Positions 1-7,660 are shown, numbered from the stretch's first letter. The stretch: DNA of 7,804 nucleotides from an uncultured Lachnospiraceae bacterium (GCA_902767235.1 CACXGR010000170.1:1-7804), one strand, 5' to 3'. Numbers and translations: made by a program. The notes: generated from the sequence alone by a model not told the origin.

Positions 1-72
1 GGACTTGAACCCACACTATGTTGCCATAACAGGCACCTGAAGCCTGCGCGTCTGCCATTCCGCCACTCCTGC
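1..72 (-). tRNA. tRNA-Leu (anticodon CAG), 3' end cut by the window
   Basis: Read on the minus strand, this folds as a class II tRNA. The acceptor 5' strand is GCAGGAG (72-66), followed by the leucine-type TGGCGGAAT start of the D region. The anticodon stem is CAGGC/GCCTG (46-42 with 34-30) around the loop TTCAGGT, which gives anticodon CAG at 39-37 and reads CUG codons. A long variable arm, TATG-GCAA-CATA (28-17), identifies the tRNA as Leu/Ser/Tyr class; the anticodon and D region make it Leu. The T stem starts GTGGG (14-10) with loop TTCAAGT, and the window ends after two bases of its 3' strand. The rest of the T stem, the acceptor 3' strand and any encoded CCA lie outside. It is divergent from the dgt-dnaG-rpoD cluster. 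Confidence 0.96.
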
Positions 73-83
73 GAACAAATGTT

Positions 84-112
84 ATTCTAACTTTATTAAG
101 ATAAATTGTCAA
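84..112 (-). promoter_or_regulatory. Near-consensus sigma-A promoter for tRNA-Leu
   Basis: On the minus strand there is a perfect -35 box, TTGACA (112-107), then exactly 17 bp, then the -10 box TAGAAT (89-84; 5 of 6 matches to TATAAT). The predicted start is near 77-78, only about 5 nt before the mature tRNA 5' end at 72. This suits a stable-RNA gene that needs only RNase P trimming at the 5' side. Inferred from sequence match and position. Confidence 0.88.
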
Positions 113-150
113 CACCAAAATAAAAATGCAACAAAAATTTCAAAATTAAA
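113..150 (-). promoter_or_regulatory. AT-rich, UP-element-like tract upstream of the tRNA promoter
   Basis: Directly upstream of the tRNA -35 box, the minus strand is almost entirely A and T with repeated T-runs (A-runs on the plus strand at 117-120, 122-126, 134-138 and 148-153). Such tracts can bind the alpha C-terminal domains of RNA polymerase and boost stable-RNA promoters, and spaced A-tracts can bend DNA. No exact UP consensus is claimed. The same spacer carries the upstream region of dgt, but I found no convincing plus-strand -35/-10 pair for dgt. TAGAAT at 172-177 has no matching -35. Confidence 0.35.
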
Positions 151-253
151 AAAGGAAAAAGCAAAAGGGCATAGAATAAATAAATATAGAAGCGGAAAAC
201 AGTAAAGAACAGCTTCACATATCTGTGCCCACATCAACATTCTCATTTATGAA

Positions 254-267
254 GAGGCAATCCGTTG
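254..267 (+). promoter_or_regulatory. Ribosome binding site and TTG start of dgt
   Basis: GAGG at 254-257 lies 7 nt before a TTG codon at 265-267. An in-frame TGA at 250-252 blocks any start further upstream, and the next in-frame ATG (349) would remove the conserved family N-terminus. TTG is therefore the only sensible start. Confidence 0.75.
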
Positions 268-1272
268 ACGATCAGACAAGAACTGGAAATTAGAGAAAAA
301 GAGATCCTTGCGCCCTGGGCTTCGTTCTCTGCTTTGTCGCGGGGAAGAATGACCGAGGAGGATCAGTGTGATATCCGGCCTGTGTTCCAAAGAGACAGGG
401 ACCGGATCCTTCACAGCAAATCCTTCAGGAGGCTCAAGGATAAGACACAGGTATTTTTGTCTCCCGACGGCGACCACTACCGCACCAGAATGACGCACAC
501 GCTGGAGGTCTCTCAAAATGCGCGCACGATCGCGAAGGCCCTCCGGCTCAATGAGGACCTGGTGGAAGCGATCGCACTGGGGCACGACATCGGGCACACG
601 CCCTTCGGCCATGCCGGGGAGAGGGCACTCAACCGCATTGCGCCAGGCGGTTTCCGGCACAACGAACAGAGTCTTCGCACCGTCGATATCCTGGAGAAAG
701 ACGGGGCGGGACTCAATCTGACAATGGAAGTGCGGGACGGGATCGTCAATCATCAGATGAGCACCCTGCCCTTTACGCTTGAGGGACAGATCGTACGTCT
801 CTCCGATAAGATCGCATACATTCATCACGATATGGACGACGCGATCCGGGGAGGGATCCTGACAGAGGACGATGTGCCGGAGAAAATAGCGAAAGTGGCG
901 GGCAGGACGCTGGGCGAGCGGCTGGACCGCTTCATTCACGACATCATAAGGACCAGCCAGGGAAGACCTGTGATCGAGATGTCCGAGGAAGTCTCGAAGG
1001 CGTTTATGGATATGCGGGCTTTTATGTTTGAGAGCGTGTACACCAATCCGGTAGCCAAGGCGGAAGAGGTGAAAGCGGAGAAGATGGTGGAGACACTGTA
1101 CGAATACTATATGACACACAGTGACGAGCTGCCGGCGCCGCACAGGGAGAGGATCGAGACGGGAACGCCTGTATATAAAGCGGTCTGCGATCACATATCG
1201 TCGATGTCAGACCGGTATGCGATCATGACATTCGAGTCGCTGTTTGTCCCCAGGACATGGGGCGTCATGTAA
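265..1272 (+). CDS. dgt: dGTPase-like HD-domain deoxynucleoside triphosphate triphosphohydrolase
   Basis: A 335-residue cytosolic HD-superfamily phosphohydrolase. Family members cut dNTPs to the deoxynucleoside plus triphosphate and so lower or balance the dNTP pool. The metal site is visible: H78 in RMTHTLEV, the H107-D108 pair in ALGHDIGHTPFGHAGE, and D181 in RLSDKIAYIHHD. The N-terminal SRGR, the SFRRLKDKTQVF stretch (about 53-64) and GFRHNEQSLR (about 129-138) are family signatures. The length fits the short dGTPase-like subgroup. Within that subgroup the real substrate may not be dGTP, and many members need a dNTP activator. The start is TTG, forced by an upstream in-frame stop. The gene is first in a tight plus-strand series and ends 30 bp before dnaG, in the same reading frame. 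Pairing with primase suggests a link between dNTP level and replication, which is inference. No clear promoter was found in the 192-bp spacer upstream. Confidence 0.93.
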   Translation: MTIRQELEIREKEILAPWASFSALSRGRMTEEDQCDIRPVFQRDRDRILHSKSFRRLKDKTQVFLSPDGDHYRTRMTHTLEVSQNARTIAKALRLNEDLVEAIALGHDIGHTPFGHAGERALNRIAPGGFRHNEQSLRTVDILEKDGAGLNLTMEVRDGIVNHQMSTLPFTLEGQIVRLSDKIAYIHHDMDDAIRGGILTEDDVPEKIAKVAGRTLGERLDRFIHDIIRTSQGRPVIEMSEEVSKAFMDMRAFMFESVYTNPVAKAEEVKAEKMVETLYEYYMTHSDELPAPHRERIETGTPVYKAVCDHISSMSDRYAIMTFESLFVPRTWGVM

Positions 1273-1300
1273 GCGGAAAGAGTAAAAGCTGAAAGAGTAA
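1271..1300 (+). repeat. 15-bp tandem duplication forming the dgt-dnaG spacer
   Basis: Two adjacent units, AAGCGGAAAGAGTAA (1271-1285) and AAGCTGAAAGAGTAA (1286-1300), match at 14 of 15 positions. They fill almost the whole spacer between the dgt stop (1270-1272) and the dnaG ATG (1303). Each unit carries a weak purine-rich ribosome-binding-like stretch (GAAAGAG); the second sits 5 nt before the dnaG start. Because 15 is a multiple of 3 and the spacer has no further in-frame stop, the two genes share one frame. Read in that frame, the spacer encodes AERVK AERVN. Confidence 0.9.
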
Positions 1301-1302
1301 AT

Positions 1303-3132
1303 ATGTATTATCCGGATGAAAAAGTGGAGGAAGTCCTGCGCGCCAACAATATCGTTGACGTGGTGGGATCCTATGTCCATCTTCAAAAAAAGGGCGCCAA
1401 CTATTTTGGCCTGTGCCCCTTTCATAATGAAAAATCTCCTTCCTTTTCCGTCTCTGAGCCCAAGCAGATGTTCTACTGCTTCGGGTGCGGCGCAGGGGGA
1501 AACGCGGCCACTTTTTTGATGAAGTATGAAAACTACAGTTTTCAGGAAGCCCTGCAGACCCTGGCCGACAGAGCCGGCATCAAGCTCCCGGAAGTCAATT
1601 ACAGCGAAGAAGCCAGAAAGAGAGAGGAAAAAAGGAAGCTTCTGCTGGCGGTCAATAAAGAGGCGGCCGTGTATTATTACAGACTGCTGCGTTCCGAGAA
1701 AGGCAGAAAAGGCCTTCGCTATCTGGCGGAAAGGAAACTGGACCGCGTGACGATGCGGGATTTCGGGCTGGGCTATGCCGACGGATCGGGCAGCGACCTG
1801 ACGGCTCACCTCAAAAGCTGCGGCTATTCAGACGATGTGATCCTGGAAGCTGGCGTCGCGGCATTTGATGAAAAGAGAGGCATGCACGACAAATTCTGGA
1901 ACCGCGTGATCTTCCCGATCATGGACGTCAGGGGACAGGTGATCGGATTTGGCGGACGCGTGATGGGAGACGCCAAGCCCAAATATCTCAATTCGCCGGA
2001 GACGGAAGTCTTTGACAAGAGCCGGAATCTATACGGACTGAATATAGCCAGGCGGTCAAAGGCACCTTACAAAATATTGTGCGAAGGCTACATGGACGTC
2101 ATCTCCATGCACCAGGCCGGCTTTCATGAAGCGGTCGCCTCGCTTGGCACCTCCTTTACAGAGGGGCAGGCATCTCTCATCAAGAGATATGCGCAGGAGG
2201 TGCTGCTCGCCTATGACAGCGACGGAGCAGGCGTGCGCGCGGCGCTCCGCAGTATAGGCATACTGAAAAAGGCGGGGATCCCCTGCAGGGTAATCGACCT
2301 CAGGCCCTGCAAAGACCCTGATGAGTTTATCAAGGCATATGGCGCGGATGCTTTTCGGGAGAGGATCAGCGGGGCTGAGAACAGCTTTTTCTATGAACTG
2401 CGCATGAAACAGCGGGAGTTTTCCATGGAGGATCCCGGGCAGAGAACGCAGTTCCACCACGCGATCGCAGCAAAGCTGTGTGGGATCGCGGATGAAATAG
2501 AGAGGGAGAATTACCTCAAAGAAGCAGCCAGAAAGTACTATGTGGACGAGGGAGGGCTGCGGAGACTGGTGGCCTCTTACGGACGAAGCGGCGCAGCGGA
2601 GTCCGTCTGGAGAGACGGCGCAGCTAGTGCGCGAAGCGCACCGGACAGACCTGCCGGCACCAGAGCCGCGAAGGATCCGGACGAGACAGAAAGACGAAAC
2701 GAGAGACTGCTCCTGACATGGCTCGCAGACGAGCCGGAGATCTTTGCACAGATCTCTCCATATATTCAGCCTGAACATTTTCACGAGGGCGTTTATCGTC
2801 AGGCGGCAGAAGGATATTGGAGGATTCTTTCCGAGCAGGGCGGAGGCAACCCCGCTTCGGTGATCGGTATGTTTGAGACAGAGCAAGAGCATGAGACGGC
2901 AGCCTCCCTGTTCAACACAAGGCTGAAGGGCCTGCACGCGGCAAGGGACAGAGAGAAGGCGCTCAGGGACATTGTGATCTCGGTACGGACATCCGCCGCC
3001 GACAGGCAGCAGAAAAGGAATGAGAACAGCGCGCAGGAGCCTACGGCGGAAGAAGTCCGCGATATGATCCAAACGAGGCGGGACCTGCAGGCGCTCAGAA
3101 GCATTCGCTTTCACCTTGCCGACGCGCCATGA
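1303..3132 (+). CDS. dnaG: DNA primase DnaG
   Basis: DnaG makes the short RNA primers for lagging-strand synthesis and works with the replicative helicase DnaB/DnaC. All expected parts are present in 609 residues. The N-terminal zinc-binding domain has ligands C38, H41 (CPFH) and C59, C62 (CFGC), with CGAGGN following. The RNA polymerase core includes FPIMDVRGQVIGFGGR (about 204-219) and KYLNSPET (227-234). The TOPRIM motifs are E261 in EGYMDV, D305 and D307 in YDSDGAG, and DPDEF (338-342). A Gly/Ala/Arg-rich linker (about 426-462) leads to the C-terminal helicase-interaction domain (about 463-609). The ATG at 1303 gives the MYYP N-terminus I associate with lachnospiral primases, and no alternative start lies between it and the dgt stop. 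The ribosome binding site is weak (GAAAGAG), which fits the low DnaG level seen in other bacteria. The linker is low in complexity and encodes two DNA/RNA hairpins, described separately. Confidence 0.98.
   Translation: MYYPDEKVEEVLRANNIVDVVGSYVHLQKKGANYFGLCPFHNEKSPSFSVSEPKQMFYCFGCGAGGNAATFLMKYENYSFQEALQTLADRAGIKLPEVNYSEEARKREEKRKLLLAVNKEAAVYYYRLLRSEKGRKGLRYLAERKLDRVTMRDFGLGYADGSGSDLTAHLKSCGYSDDVILEAGVAAFDEKRGMHDKFWNRVIFPIMDVRGQVIGFGGRVMGDAKPKYLNSPETEVFDKSRNLYGLNIARRSKAPYKILCEGYMDVISMHQAGFHEAVASLGTSFTEGQASLIKRYAQEVLLAYDSDGAGVRAALRSIGILKKAGIPCRVIDLRPCKDPDEFIKAYGADAFRERISGAENSFFYELRMKQREFSMEDPGQRTQFHHAIAAKLCGIADEIERENYLKEAARKYYVDEGGLRRLVASYGRSGAAESVWRDGAASARSAPDRPAGTRAAKDPDETERRNERLLLTWLADEPEIFAQISPYIQPEHFHEGVYRQAAEGYWRILSEQGGGNPASVIGMFETEQEHETAASLFNTRLKGLHAARDREKALRDIVISVRTSAADRQQKRNENSAQEPTAEEVRDMIQTRRDLQALRSIRFHLADAP
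2603..2641 (+). other. Two consecutive hairpins inside the dnaG linker
   Basis: The first hairpin is CCGTCT (2603-2608), loop GGAG, AGACGG (2613-2618): 6 perfect pairs. The second is GTGCGC (2627-2632), loop GAA, GCGCAC (2636-2641): 6 perfect pairs, with a core matching GCGAAGC, known as an unusually stable mini-hairpin in DNA. No T-tract follows, so they are not standard terminators. The 9-mer CGGCGCAGC also occurs twice here (2589-2597, 2616-2624), in frame. They fall exactly in the poorly conserved linker between the polymerase core and helicase-binding domains. They may be a by-product of GC-rich linker expansion or a pause/processing site. Confidence 0.55.
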
Positions 3133-3159
3133 GACAGGCCGTATGTTTGAGGCACTGTC
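3133..3159 (+). other. Intercistronic stem-loop between dnaG and rpoD
   Basis: Immediately after the dnaG stop codon (3130-3132), GACAG (3133-3137) pairs with CTGTC (3155-3159) and GCC (3138-3140) pairs with GGC (3151-3153). This gives an 8-bp stem with one bulged A (3154) and a 10-nt loop. There is no T-run after it, so it is unlikely to stop transcription fully. In this position it could protect the upstream mRNA end or mark a processing point between primase and sigma-factor messages. I found no good promoter in the 69-bp gap; TTGAGG at 3147-3152 has no matching -10. Confidence 0.5.
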
Positions 3160-3188
3160 AGGCGGAATGCATCAGAAACAATAGGAAC

Positions 3189-3193
3189 GGAGG
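3189..3193 (+). promoter_or_regulatory. Ribosome binding site of rpoD
   Basis: GGAGG lies 8 nt before the ATG at 3202. It is much closer to the 16S anti-SD complement than the weak site before dnaG, so rpoD should be translated much better from the same message. Confidence 0.85.
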
Positions 3194-3201
3194 AAACAAG
3201 A

Positions 3202-4350
<1,149 letters not shown>

Positions 4351-4358
4351 GACGGCCC

Positions 4359-5153
4359 ATGGGAACGGATCTGAAACTGTCAAAAAGATTGTCCGCCATC
4401 GCGGACATGGTGAATACCGGCACCGAATATGCAGACGACGGAAAGTATTTCCTGTGTGACGTCGGGACGGATCACGCGCATATTCCGATCAAGCTGATCC
4501 TTGACGGGACGATTTCCGGCGCCATTGCCATGGATGTGATCGGAGGCCCTCTTGAAAAGGCGCGCGGAAACATAGAACTCTACGGCGCTGGGGACCGGAT
4601 CACGCTCAGGCTGTCCGACGGGCTTGACGCCTATGTCCCGGGAGAAGCCCAGGGACTTGTGATCGCGGGAATGGGCGGCAGGATCATGAGCAGGATACTG
4701 CTCAGAGAGCCGTTGAAGTCATGCGATTTTAAAGAGCTCATCCTCCAGCCCCAGGCAGATCCCGATTTTGTCAGAAGGGCGGTCAGGGAACTGGGACTGT
4801 ACCCGGACAGGGAGGAGATCGTCTTCGAGGACGGCAAGTATTACCCGGTGATACACGTTGTACACCGCTGTACAAAGGGACCTGACTGGGAGAAGGTATA
4901 CGGAAGCGCGCAGGATGAGAAAGAGGCGGCTTTCAGACAGGCGGTGGAGGACGAATTCGGTCCGGTGCTCCTGCGGGAGCGCAGCGGGATGGCGCATCAG
5001 TATCTTCTCTGGCAAAAGGGCGTCAACGACAGGATCATTCAATCCCTCTCCCTTGTTAAGGACGCCGGACGTCCGGCGCTATTGGAGAAAAAAGAGCAGG
5101 TCATAAGGAAGGAACGGATGATCCTGGCCGCATTGGGATTTTTTGACAGGTAA
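4359..5153 (+). CDS. trmK: tRNA (adenine-22-N1)-methyltransferase TrmK
   Basis: A 264-residue SAM-dependent methyltransferase of the TrmK/YqfN family, which puts m1A at position 22 in the D-loop region of a subset of tRNAs. Visible signatures are the N-terminal LSKRLSAIADMV, motif I DVGTDHAHIP (34-43, SAM binding), SDGLD (86-90), the IAGMGG loop (102-107) and LILQPQADPDFVR (128-139). The C-terminal part (about 175-264) is charged and helical, matching the family's coiled-coil tail. It starts 8 bp after rpoD, and I see no proper Shine-Dalgarno sequence before its ATG, so translation is probably coupled to rpoD termination. The order sigA-yqfN-yqfO is also found in Bacillus, which supports the call. 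The LSKRL motif requires this start. Confidence 0.94.
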   Translation: MGTDLKLSKRLSAIADMVNTGTEYADDGKYFLCDVGTDHAHIPIKLILDGTISGAIAMDVIGGPLEKARGNIELYGAGDRITLRLSDGLDAYVPGEAQGLVIAGMGGRIMSRILLREPLKSCDFKELILQPQADPDFVRRAVRELGLYPDREEIVFEDGKYYPVIHVVHRCTKGPDWEKVYGSAQDEKEAAFRQAVEDEFGPVLLRERSGMAHQYLLWQKGVNDRIIQSLSLVKDAGRPALLEKKEQVIRKERMILAALGFFDR

Positions 5154-5155
5154 AA

Positions 5156-5161
5156 AGGAGG
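5156..5161 (+). promoter_or_regulatory. Ribosome binding site that fixes the Nif3-family start
   Basis: AGGAGG ends 5 nt before ATG 5167. The frame opens earlier, with a TTG at 5143 inside the trmK end, but that codon has no ribosome binding site and would add eight residues unlike the family N-terminus. ATG 5167 is therefore preferred. Confidence 0.88.
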
Positions 5162-5166
5162 CGGAT

Positions 5167-5970
5167 ATGAAACTGAAAGAGATCATGCAGATGCTCGATG
5201 AATTCTGTCCCCCGGGCTTTGCGATGTCCTGGGACAATGTCGGCCTGCAGGTCGGAAGATCCGACAAGGAAGTTCAGACGATCGCGCTGGCATTGGACGC
5301 CACGTCCGAGGTGATCGACAAGGCTGTCCGGGAAGGGGCGGACCTGATCCTGACCCATCATCCGCTTCTCTTTGGCCCGGTCAAGAAAGTGACCGACAGC
5401 GATCATGTCGGAAAGAGAGTCTTAAAGCTGGCCCGCGAAGATATCGCCTGCTTTGCGATGCACACGAATTTTGATGTGCTGGGGATGGGCGATGCGGCCG
5501 CTGACCTGCTGAAGCTCGCCGACAGGGAAGTCCTGGAAGTCACTTTTGAAGACGACATTTCCGTGGAAGGTCTCGGGAGAATCGGGTCAATGATCGAACC
5601 CATGAAGCTCTCGGAGGTCGCCGCCAGGACGGCCGAAGTCTTTGAAGTGGAGAACGTCCGCTACTACGGAGATCCGGATGAGATGATCGTTACCTGTGCG
5701 ATCCTGCCCGGTTCCGGACATGGGGAGATCGACCTTGCAGCCAAATGCGGCGCTGACGTGATCATCACAGGCGATATTTCCCACCATGACGGCATTGACG
5801 CTGTTGAAAAGGGGATAGCGGTCATAGACGCGGGCCACTACGGAGTGGAGAAGATCTTTATCCCGTATATGAAGGAATATCTGGAAAGAGAGATGCCTGA
5901 GATCAGGATCCTGTCCTGCGACATGGGCGGACCTTTTCAAAACACATACCGGTTGACAAGTGATCAGTGA
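5167..5970 (+). CDS. Nif3-like dinuclear metal-centre protein (YqfO/YbgI family)
   Basis: A 267-residue member of the widespread Nif3 family, which forms toroidal hexamers with a two-metal site in each subunit. The biochemical role is not settled; GTP cyclohydrolase I-like (FolE2-like) annotations exist and are weak. The metal ligands expected from E. coli YbgI are present: H64-H65 in ILTHHPLLF, D103 in HTNFD, H224 and E228 in AGHYGVEK. SWDNVGLQVG (21-30) and ITGDISHHDG (200-209) are further signatures. It is the short form: the PII/CutA-like domain inserted in Bacillus YqfO (about 370 residues) is absent. It follows trmK by 13 bp with an excellent ribosome binding site, and it precedes the kinase gene by 25 bp. 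TrmK and Nif3 genes are commonly adjacent, hinting at a shared process that remains unknown. Confidence 0.93.
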   Translation: MKLKEIMQMLDEFCPPGFAMSWDNVGLQVGRSDKEVQTIALALDATSEVIDKAVREGADLILTHHPLLFGPVKKVTDSDHVGKRVLKLAREDIACFAMHTNFDVLGMGDAAADLLKLADREVLEVTFEDDISVEGLGRIGSMIEPMKLSEVAARTAEVFEVENVRYYGDPDEMIVTCAILPGSGHGEIDLAAKCGADVIITGDISHHDGIDAVEKGIAVIDAGHYGVEKIFIPYMKEYLEREMPEIRILSCDMGGPFQNTYRLTSDQ

Positions 5971-5982
5971 AATTCATCAGAG

Positions 5983-5988
5983 AGGAGG
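5983..5988 (+). promoter_or_regulatory. Ribosome binding site that fixes the nucleoside kinase start
   Basis: AGGAGG lies 7 nt before ATG 5996. The frame is open from a GTG at 5960, which overlaps the end of the Nif3-family gene, but that GTG lacks a site. Starting at 5996 puts MPTVAIKGK at the beginning of the TGS-like fold. Confidence 0.88.
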
Positions 5989-5995
5989 AACAACC

Positions 5996-7660
5996 ATGCC
6001 GACAGTTGCGATCAAGGGAAAGTATCTTCAGTTCGATAAGGGAACGACTTTTGAAAACATTGTAAGAGACTATCAGGAACAGTATAACAATTCCATTGCG
6101 CTGGTATTCTTCAACGGAAAGATGAAGGAACTGACGAAGCGTCTTGAGAGGGACGGCGCCGTTTCCTTTGTCACCACAAGGGACAGTGCCGGCCACAATT
6201 CCTATGTCCGCACAGCCCAGATGATGCTCGTCAAAGCGGTTCGGGACATTGTCAAGGAGATGGGAAACGACATTCATGTCAAAGTAGAGTTCGCCCTGGG
6301 CAACGCTTTCTACTGCTCCGTACACGGCGATATTGTGGTGGACGATGAATTTGCCTCCAAAGTGGAGGAACAGATGCGGCAGATCAATGCCAGAAAGATC
6401 CCGATCATCAAAAAGACCTATCCGATCGACGACGCGATCGAGCTCTTCAAGCGCCAGGGCATGCATGATAAGGAGAGGCTCTTCCATTACAGAAGAGGAT
6501 CCACCATCAATGTATACAGTATGGAAGGGTATTATGACTATTTTTACGGTTATATGCTCCCCTCAACGGCTTATGTAAGCCTGTTCAAAGTACAGGCATA
6601 CCGTGACGGTCTGCTGCTGATCCTTCCCCGTCAGGAGAACCCTTTCGAGATCGAAGAATTCGTGGATGAGGAGAGTCTCTTCGAGCAGCTCTATCTCGCC
6701 ACGAAGTGGGGAGACCTGGTCAATATCAGTACGGTCGGCGATCTGAACGACGCGATCTGCGGCGGCAGCATCAGTGATATGATCCTGGTTCAGGAAGCGC
6801 TGCAGGAGCGGAGGATCGGAGAGATCGCGGAACAGATCTTCCGGAAAAAGTCGACCAAATTCGTGCTGGTGGCCGGCCCCAGTTCGTCAGGGAAGACGAC
6901 ATTTGCCCACCGGCTCGCGATACAGCTTCGGTCCTTCGGGCTCAGGCCGCACATCATCAGCATGGATGACTATTTTGTAAACCGCGAGAAGACACCCATC
7001 GATATCGACGGGAATTATAATTATGAAGCGTTTGAAGCGATCGACATCGATCTGTTTACGGATGATATGCTGGATCTTTTGGACGGGGAGACCGTTGAAA
7101 TGCCCCACTTTGACTTCAAGATCGGCAAACGGGTCTACAGAAAGAACTATCTTAAACTCGACGAGGATGACATCCTGATCATTGAAGGAATTCACGGCCT
7201 CAATCCCAAGGCGACCAAGGACCTGCCGGATGAGAACAAGTTCAAGATCTATATCAGCTGCATGACCAGCCTCAACATCGATGAGCACAACCGCATTCCG
7301 TCCACAGATGCGAGGCTTCTGCGGCGCATGGTCAGGGACGCCAGGACAAGGGGCAACTCCGCCCAGCACACATTTGAACTGTGGCCCAAGGTCAGGGCCG
7401 GTGAAGTGGAAAACATATTCCGCTTCCAGGACGACGCGGACGCCGTGTTCAATTCGATGCTGATCTATGAACTCGCAGTGCTCAAACAGTTCGCGGAGCC
7501 GCTGCTCTTCAACGTCAGGCAGAACGAGGCGCCTTATTACGAGGCCAAGAGACTCCTCAAGTTCCTGGAATATTTTGTCGGCGTAGACACCGCTTCCGTA
7601 CCCACCAACTCCCTTCTTCGCGAATTCGTGGGAGGCGGCTGTTTTACGGAGGTCAGTTGA
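5996..7660 (+). CDS. Nucleoside (uridine-type) kinase fused to ThrRS-like TGS and editing-like domains
   Basis: A 554-residue cytosolic protein. The C-terminal half (about 285-525) is a P-loop kinase of the uridine kinase/phosphoribulokinase family: Walker A GPSSSGKTT (294-302), substrate-side SMDDYF (322-327), IIEGIHGLN (395-403), and RLLRRMVRDARTRG (440-453), which resembles the uridine kinase lid arginines. The expected chemistry is ATP-dependent phosphorylation of a nucleoside such as uridine or cytidine; the substrate is not proven. Residues 1 to about 60 look like a TGS domain, and about 65-215 resembles the second additional (editing) domain of threonyl-tRNA synthetase. The stretch from D181 through FKVQ (197-200) can be laid over the ThrRS DLCRGPHVP...FKL segment, but the metal-binding His/Cys positions appear replaced. 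Such fusions are known in clostridia and some other anaerobes, usually labelled nucleoside kinase. It is last in the protein-coding run. Its stop codon lies inside the rnpB -35 box. Confidence 0.88.
   Translation: MPTVAIKGKYLQFDKGTTFENIVRDYQEQYNNSIALVFFNGKMKELTKRLERDGAVSFVTTRDSAGHNSYVRTAQMMLVKAVRDIVKEMGNDIHVKVEFALGNAFYCSVHGDIVVDDEFASKVEEQMRQINARKIPIIKKTYPIDDAIELFKRQGMHDKERLFHYRRGSTINVYSMEGYYDYFYGYMLPSTAYVSLFKVQAYRDGLLLILPRQENPFEIEEFVDEESLFEQLYLATKWGDLVNISTVGDLNDAICGGSISDMILVQEALQERRIGEIAEQIFRKKSTKFVLVAGPSSSGKTTFAHRLAIQLRSFGLRPHIISMDDYFVNREKTPIDIDGNYNYEAFEAIDIDLFTDDMLDLLDGETVEMPHFDFKIGKRVYRKNYLKLDEDDILIIEGIHGLNPKATKDLPDENKFKIYISCMTSLNIDEHNRIPSTDARLLRRMVRDARTRGNSAQHTFELWPKVRAGEVENIFRFQDDADAVFNSMLIYELAVLKQFAEPLLFNVRQNEAPYYEAKRLLKFLEYFVGVDTASVPTNSLLREFVGGGCFTEVS

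Noticed and set aside
249..293. 14-codon ATG frame overlapping the dgt start, possible leader peptide
   Set aside because: No ribosome binding site ahead of it and no regulatory pattern; it overlaps the dgt start by chance.
247..1194. 315-residue open frame antisense to dgt
   Set aside because: Shadow of dgt; the plus-strand frame has the full HD metal site.
2603..2641. Rho-independent terminator inside dnaG
   Set aside because: Hairpins exist but no T-tract follows, and the reading frame continues into a normal helicase-binding domain.
2056..3114. 352-residue open frame antisense to dnaG
   Set aside because: Shadow of dnaG; Cys- and Arg-rich with no family features.
3147..3175. TTGAGG in the dnaG-rpoD gap as an rpoD promoter
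   Set aside because: The hexamer at 17-bp spacing (CATCAG) is not a -10 box.
5143..5171. TTGACA (5143-5148) with TATGAA (5166-5171) at 17-bp spacing, possible promoter
   Set aside because: Transcripts would begin inside the Nif3-family coding sequence, downstream of its strong ribosome binding site, so it would not serve that gene; likely chance.
5953..5981. TTGACA at 5953-5958 before the kinase gene, possible promoter
   Set aside because: No acceptable -10 at 16-18 bp; the best hexamer (ATCAGA) is a poor match.
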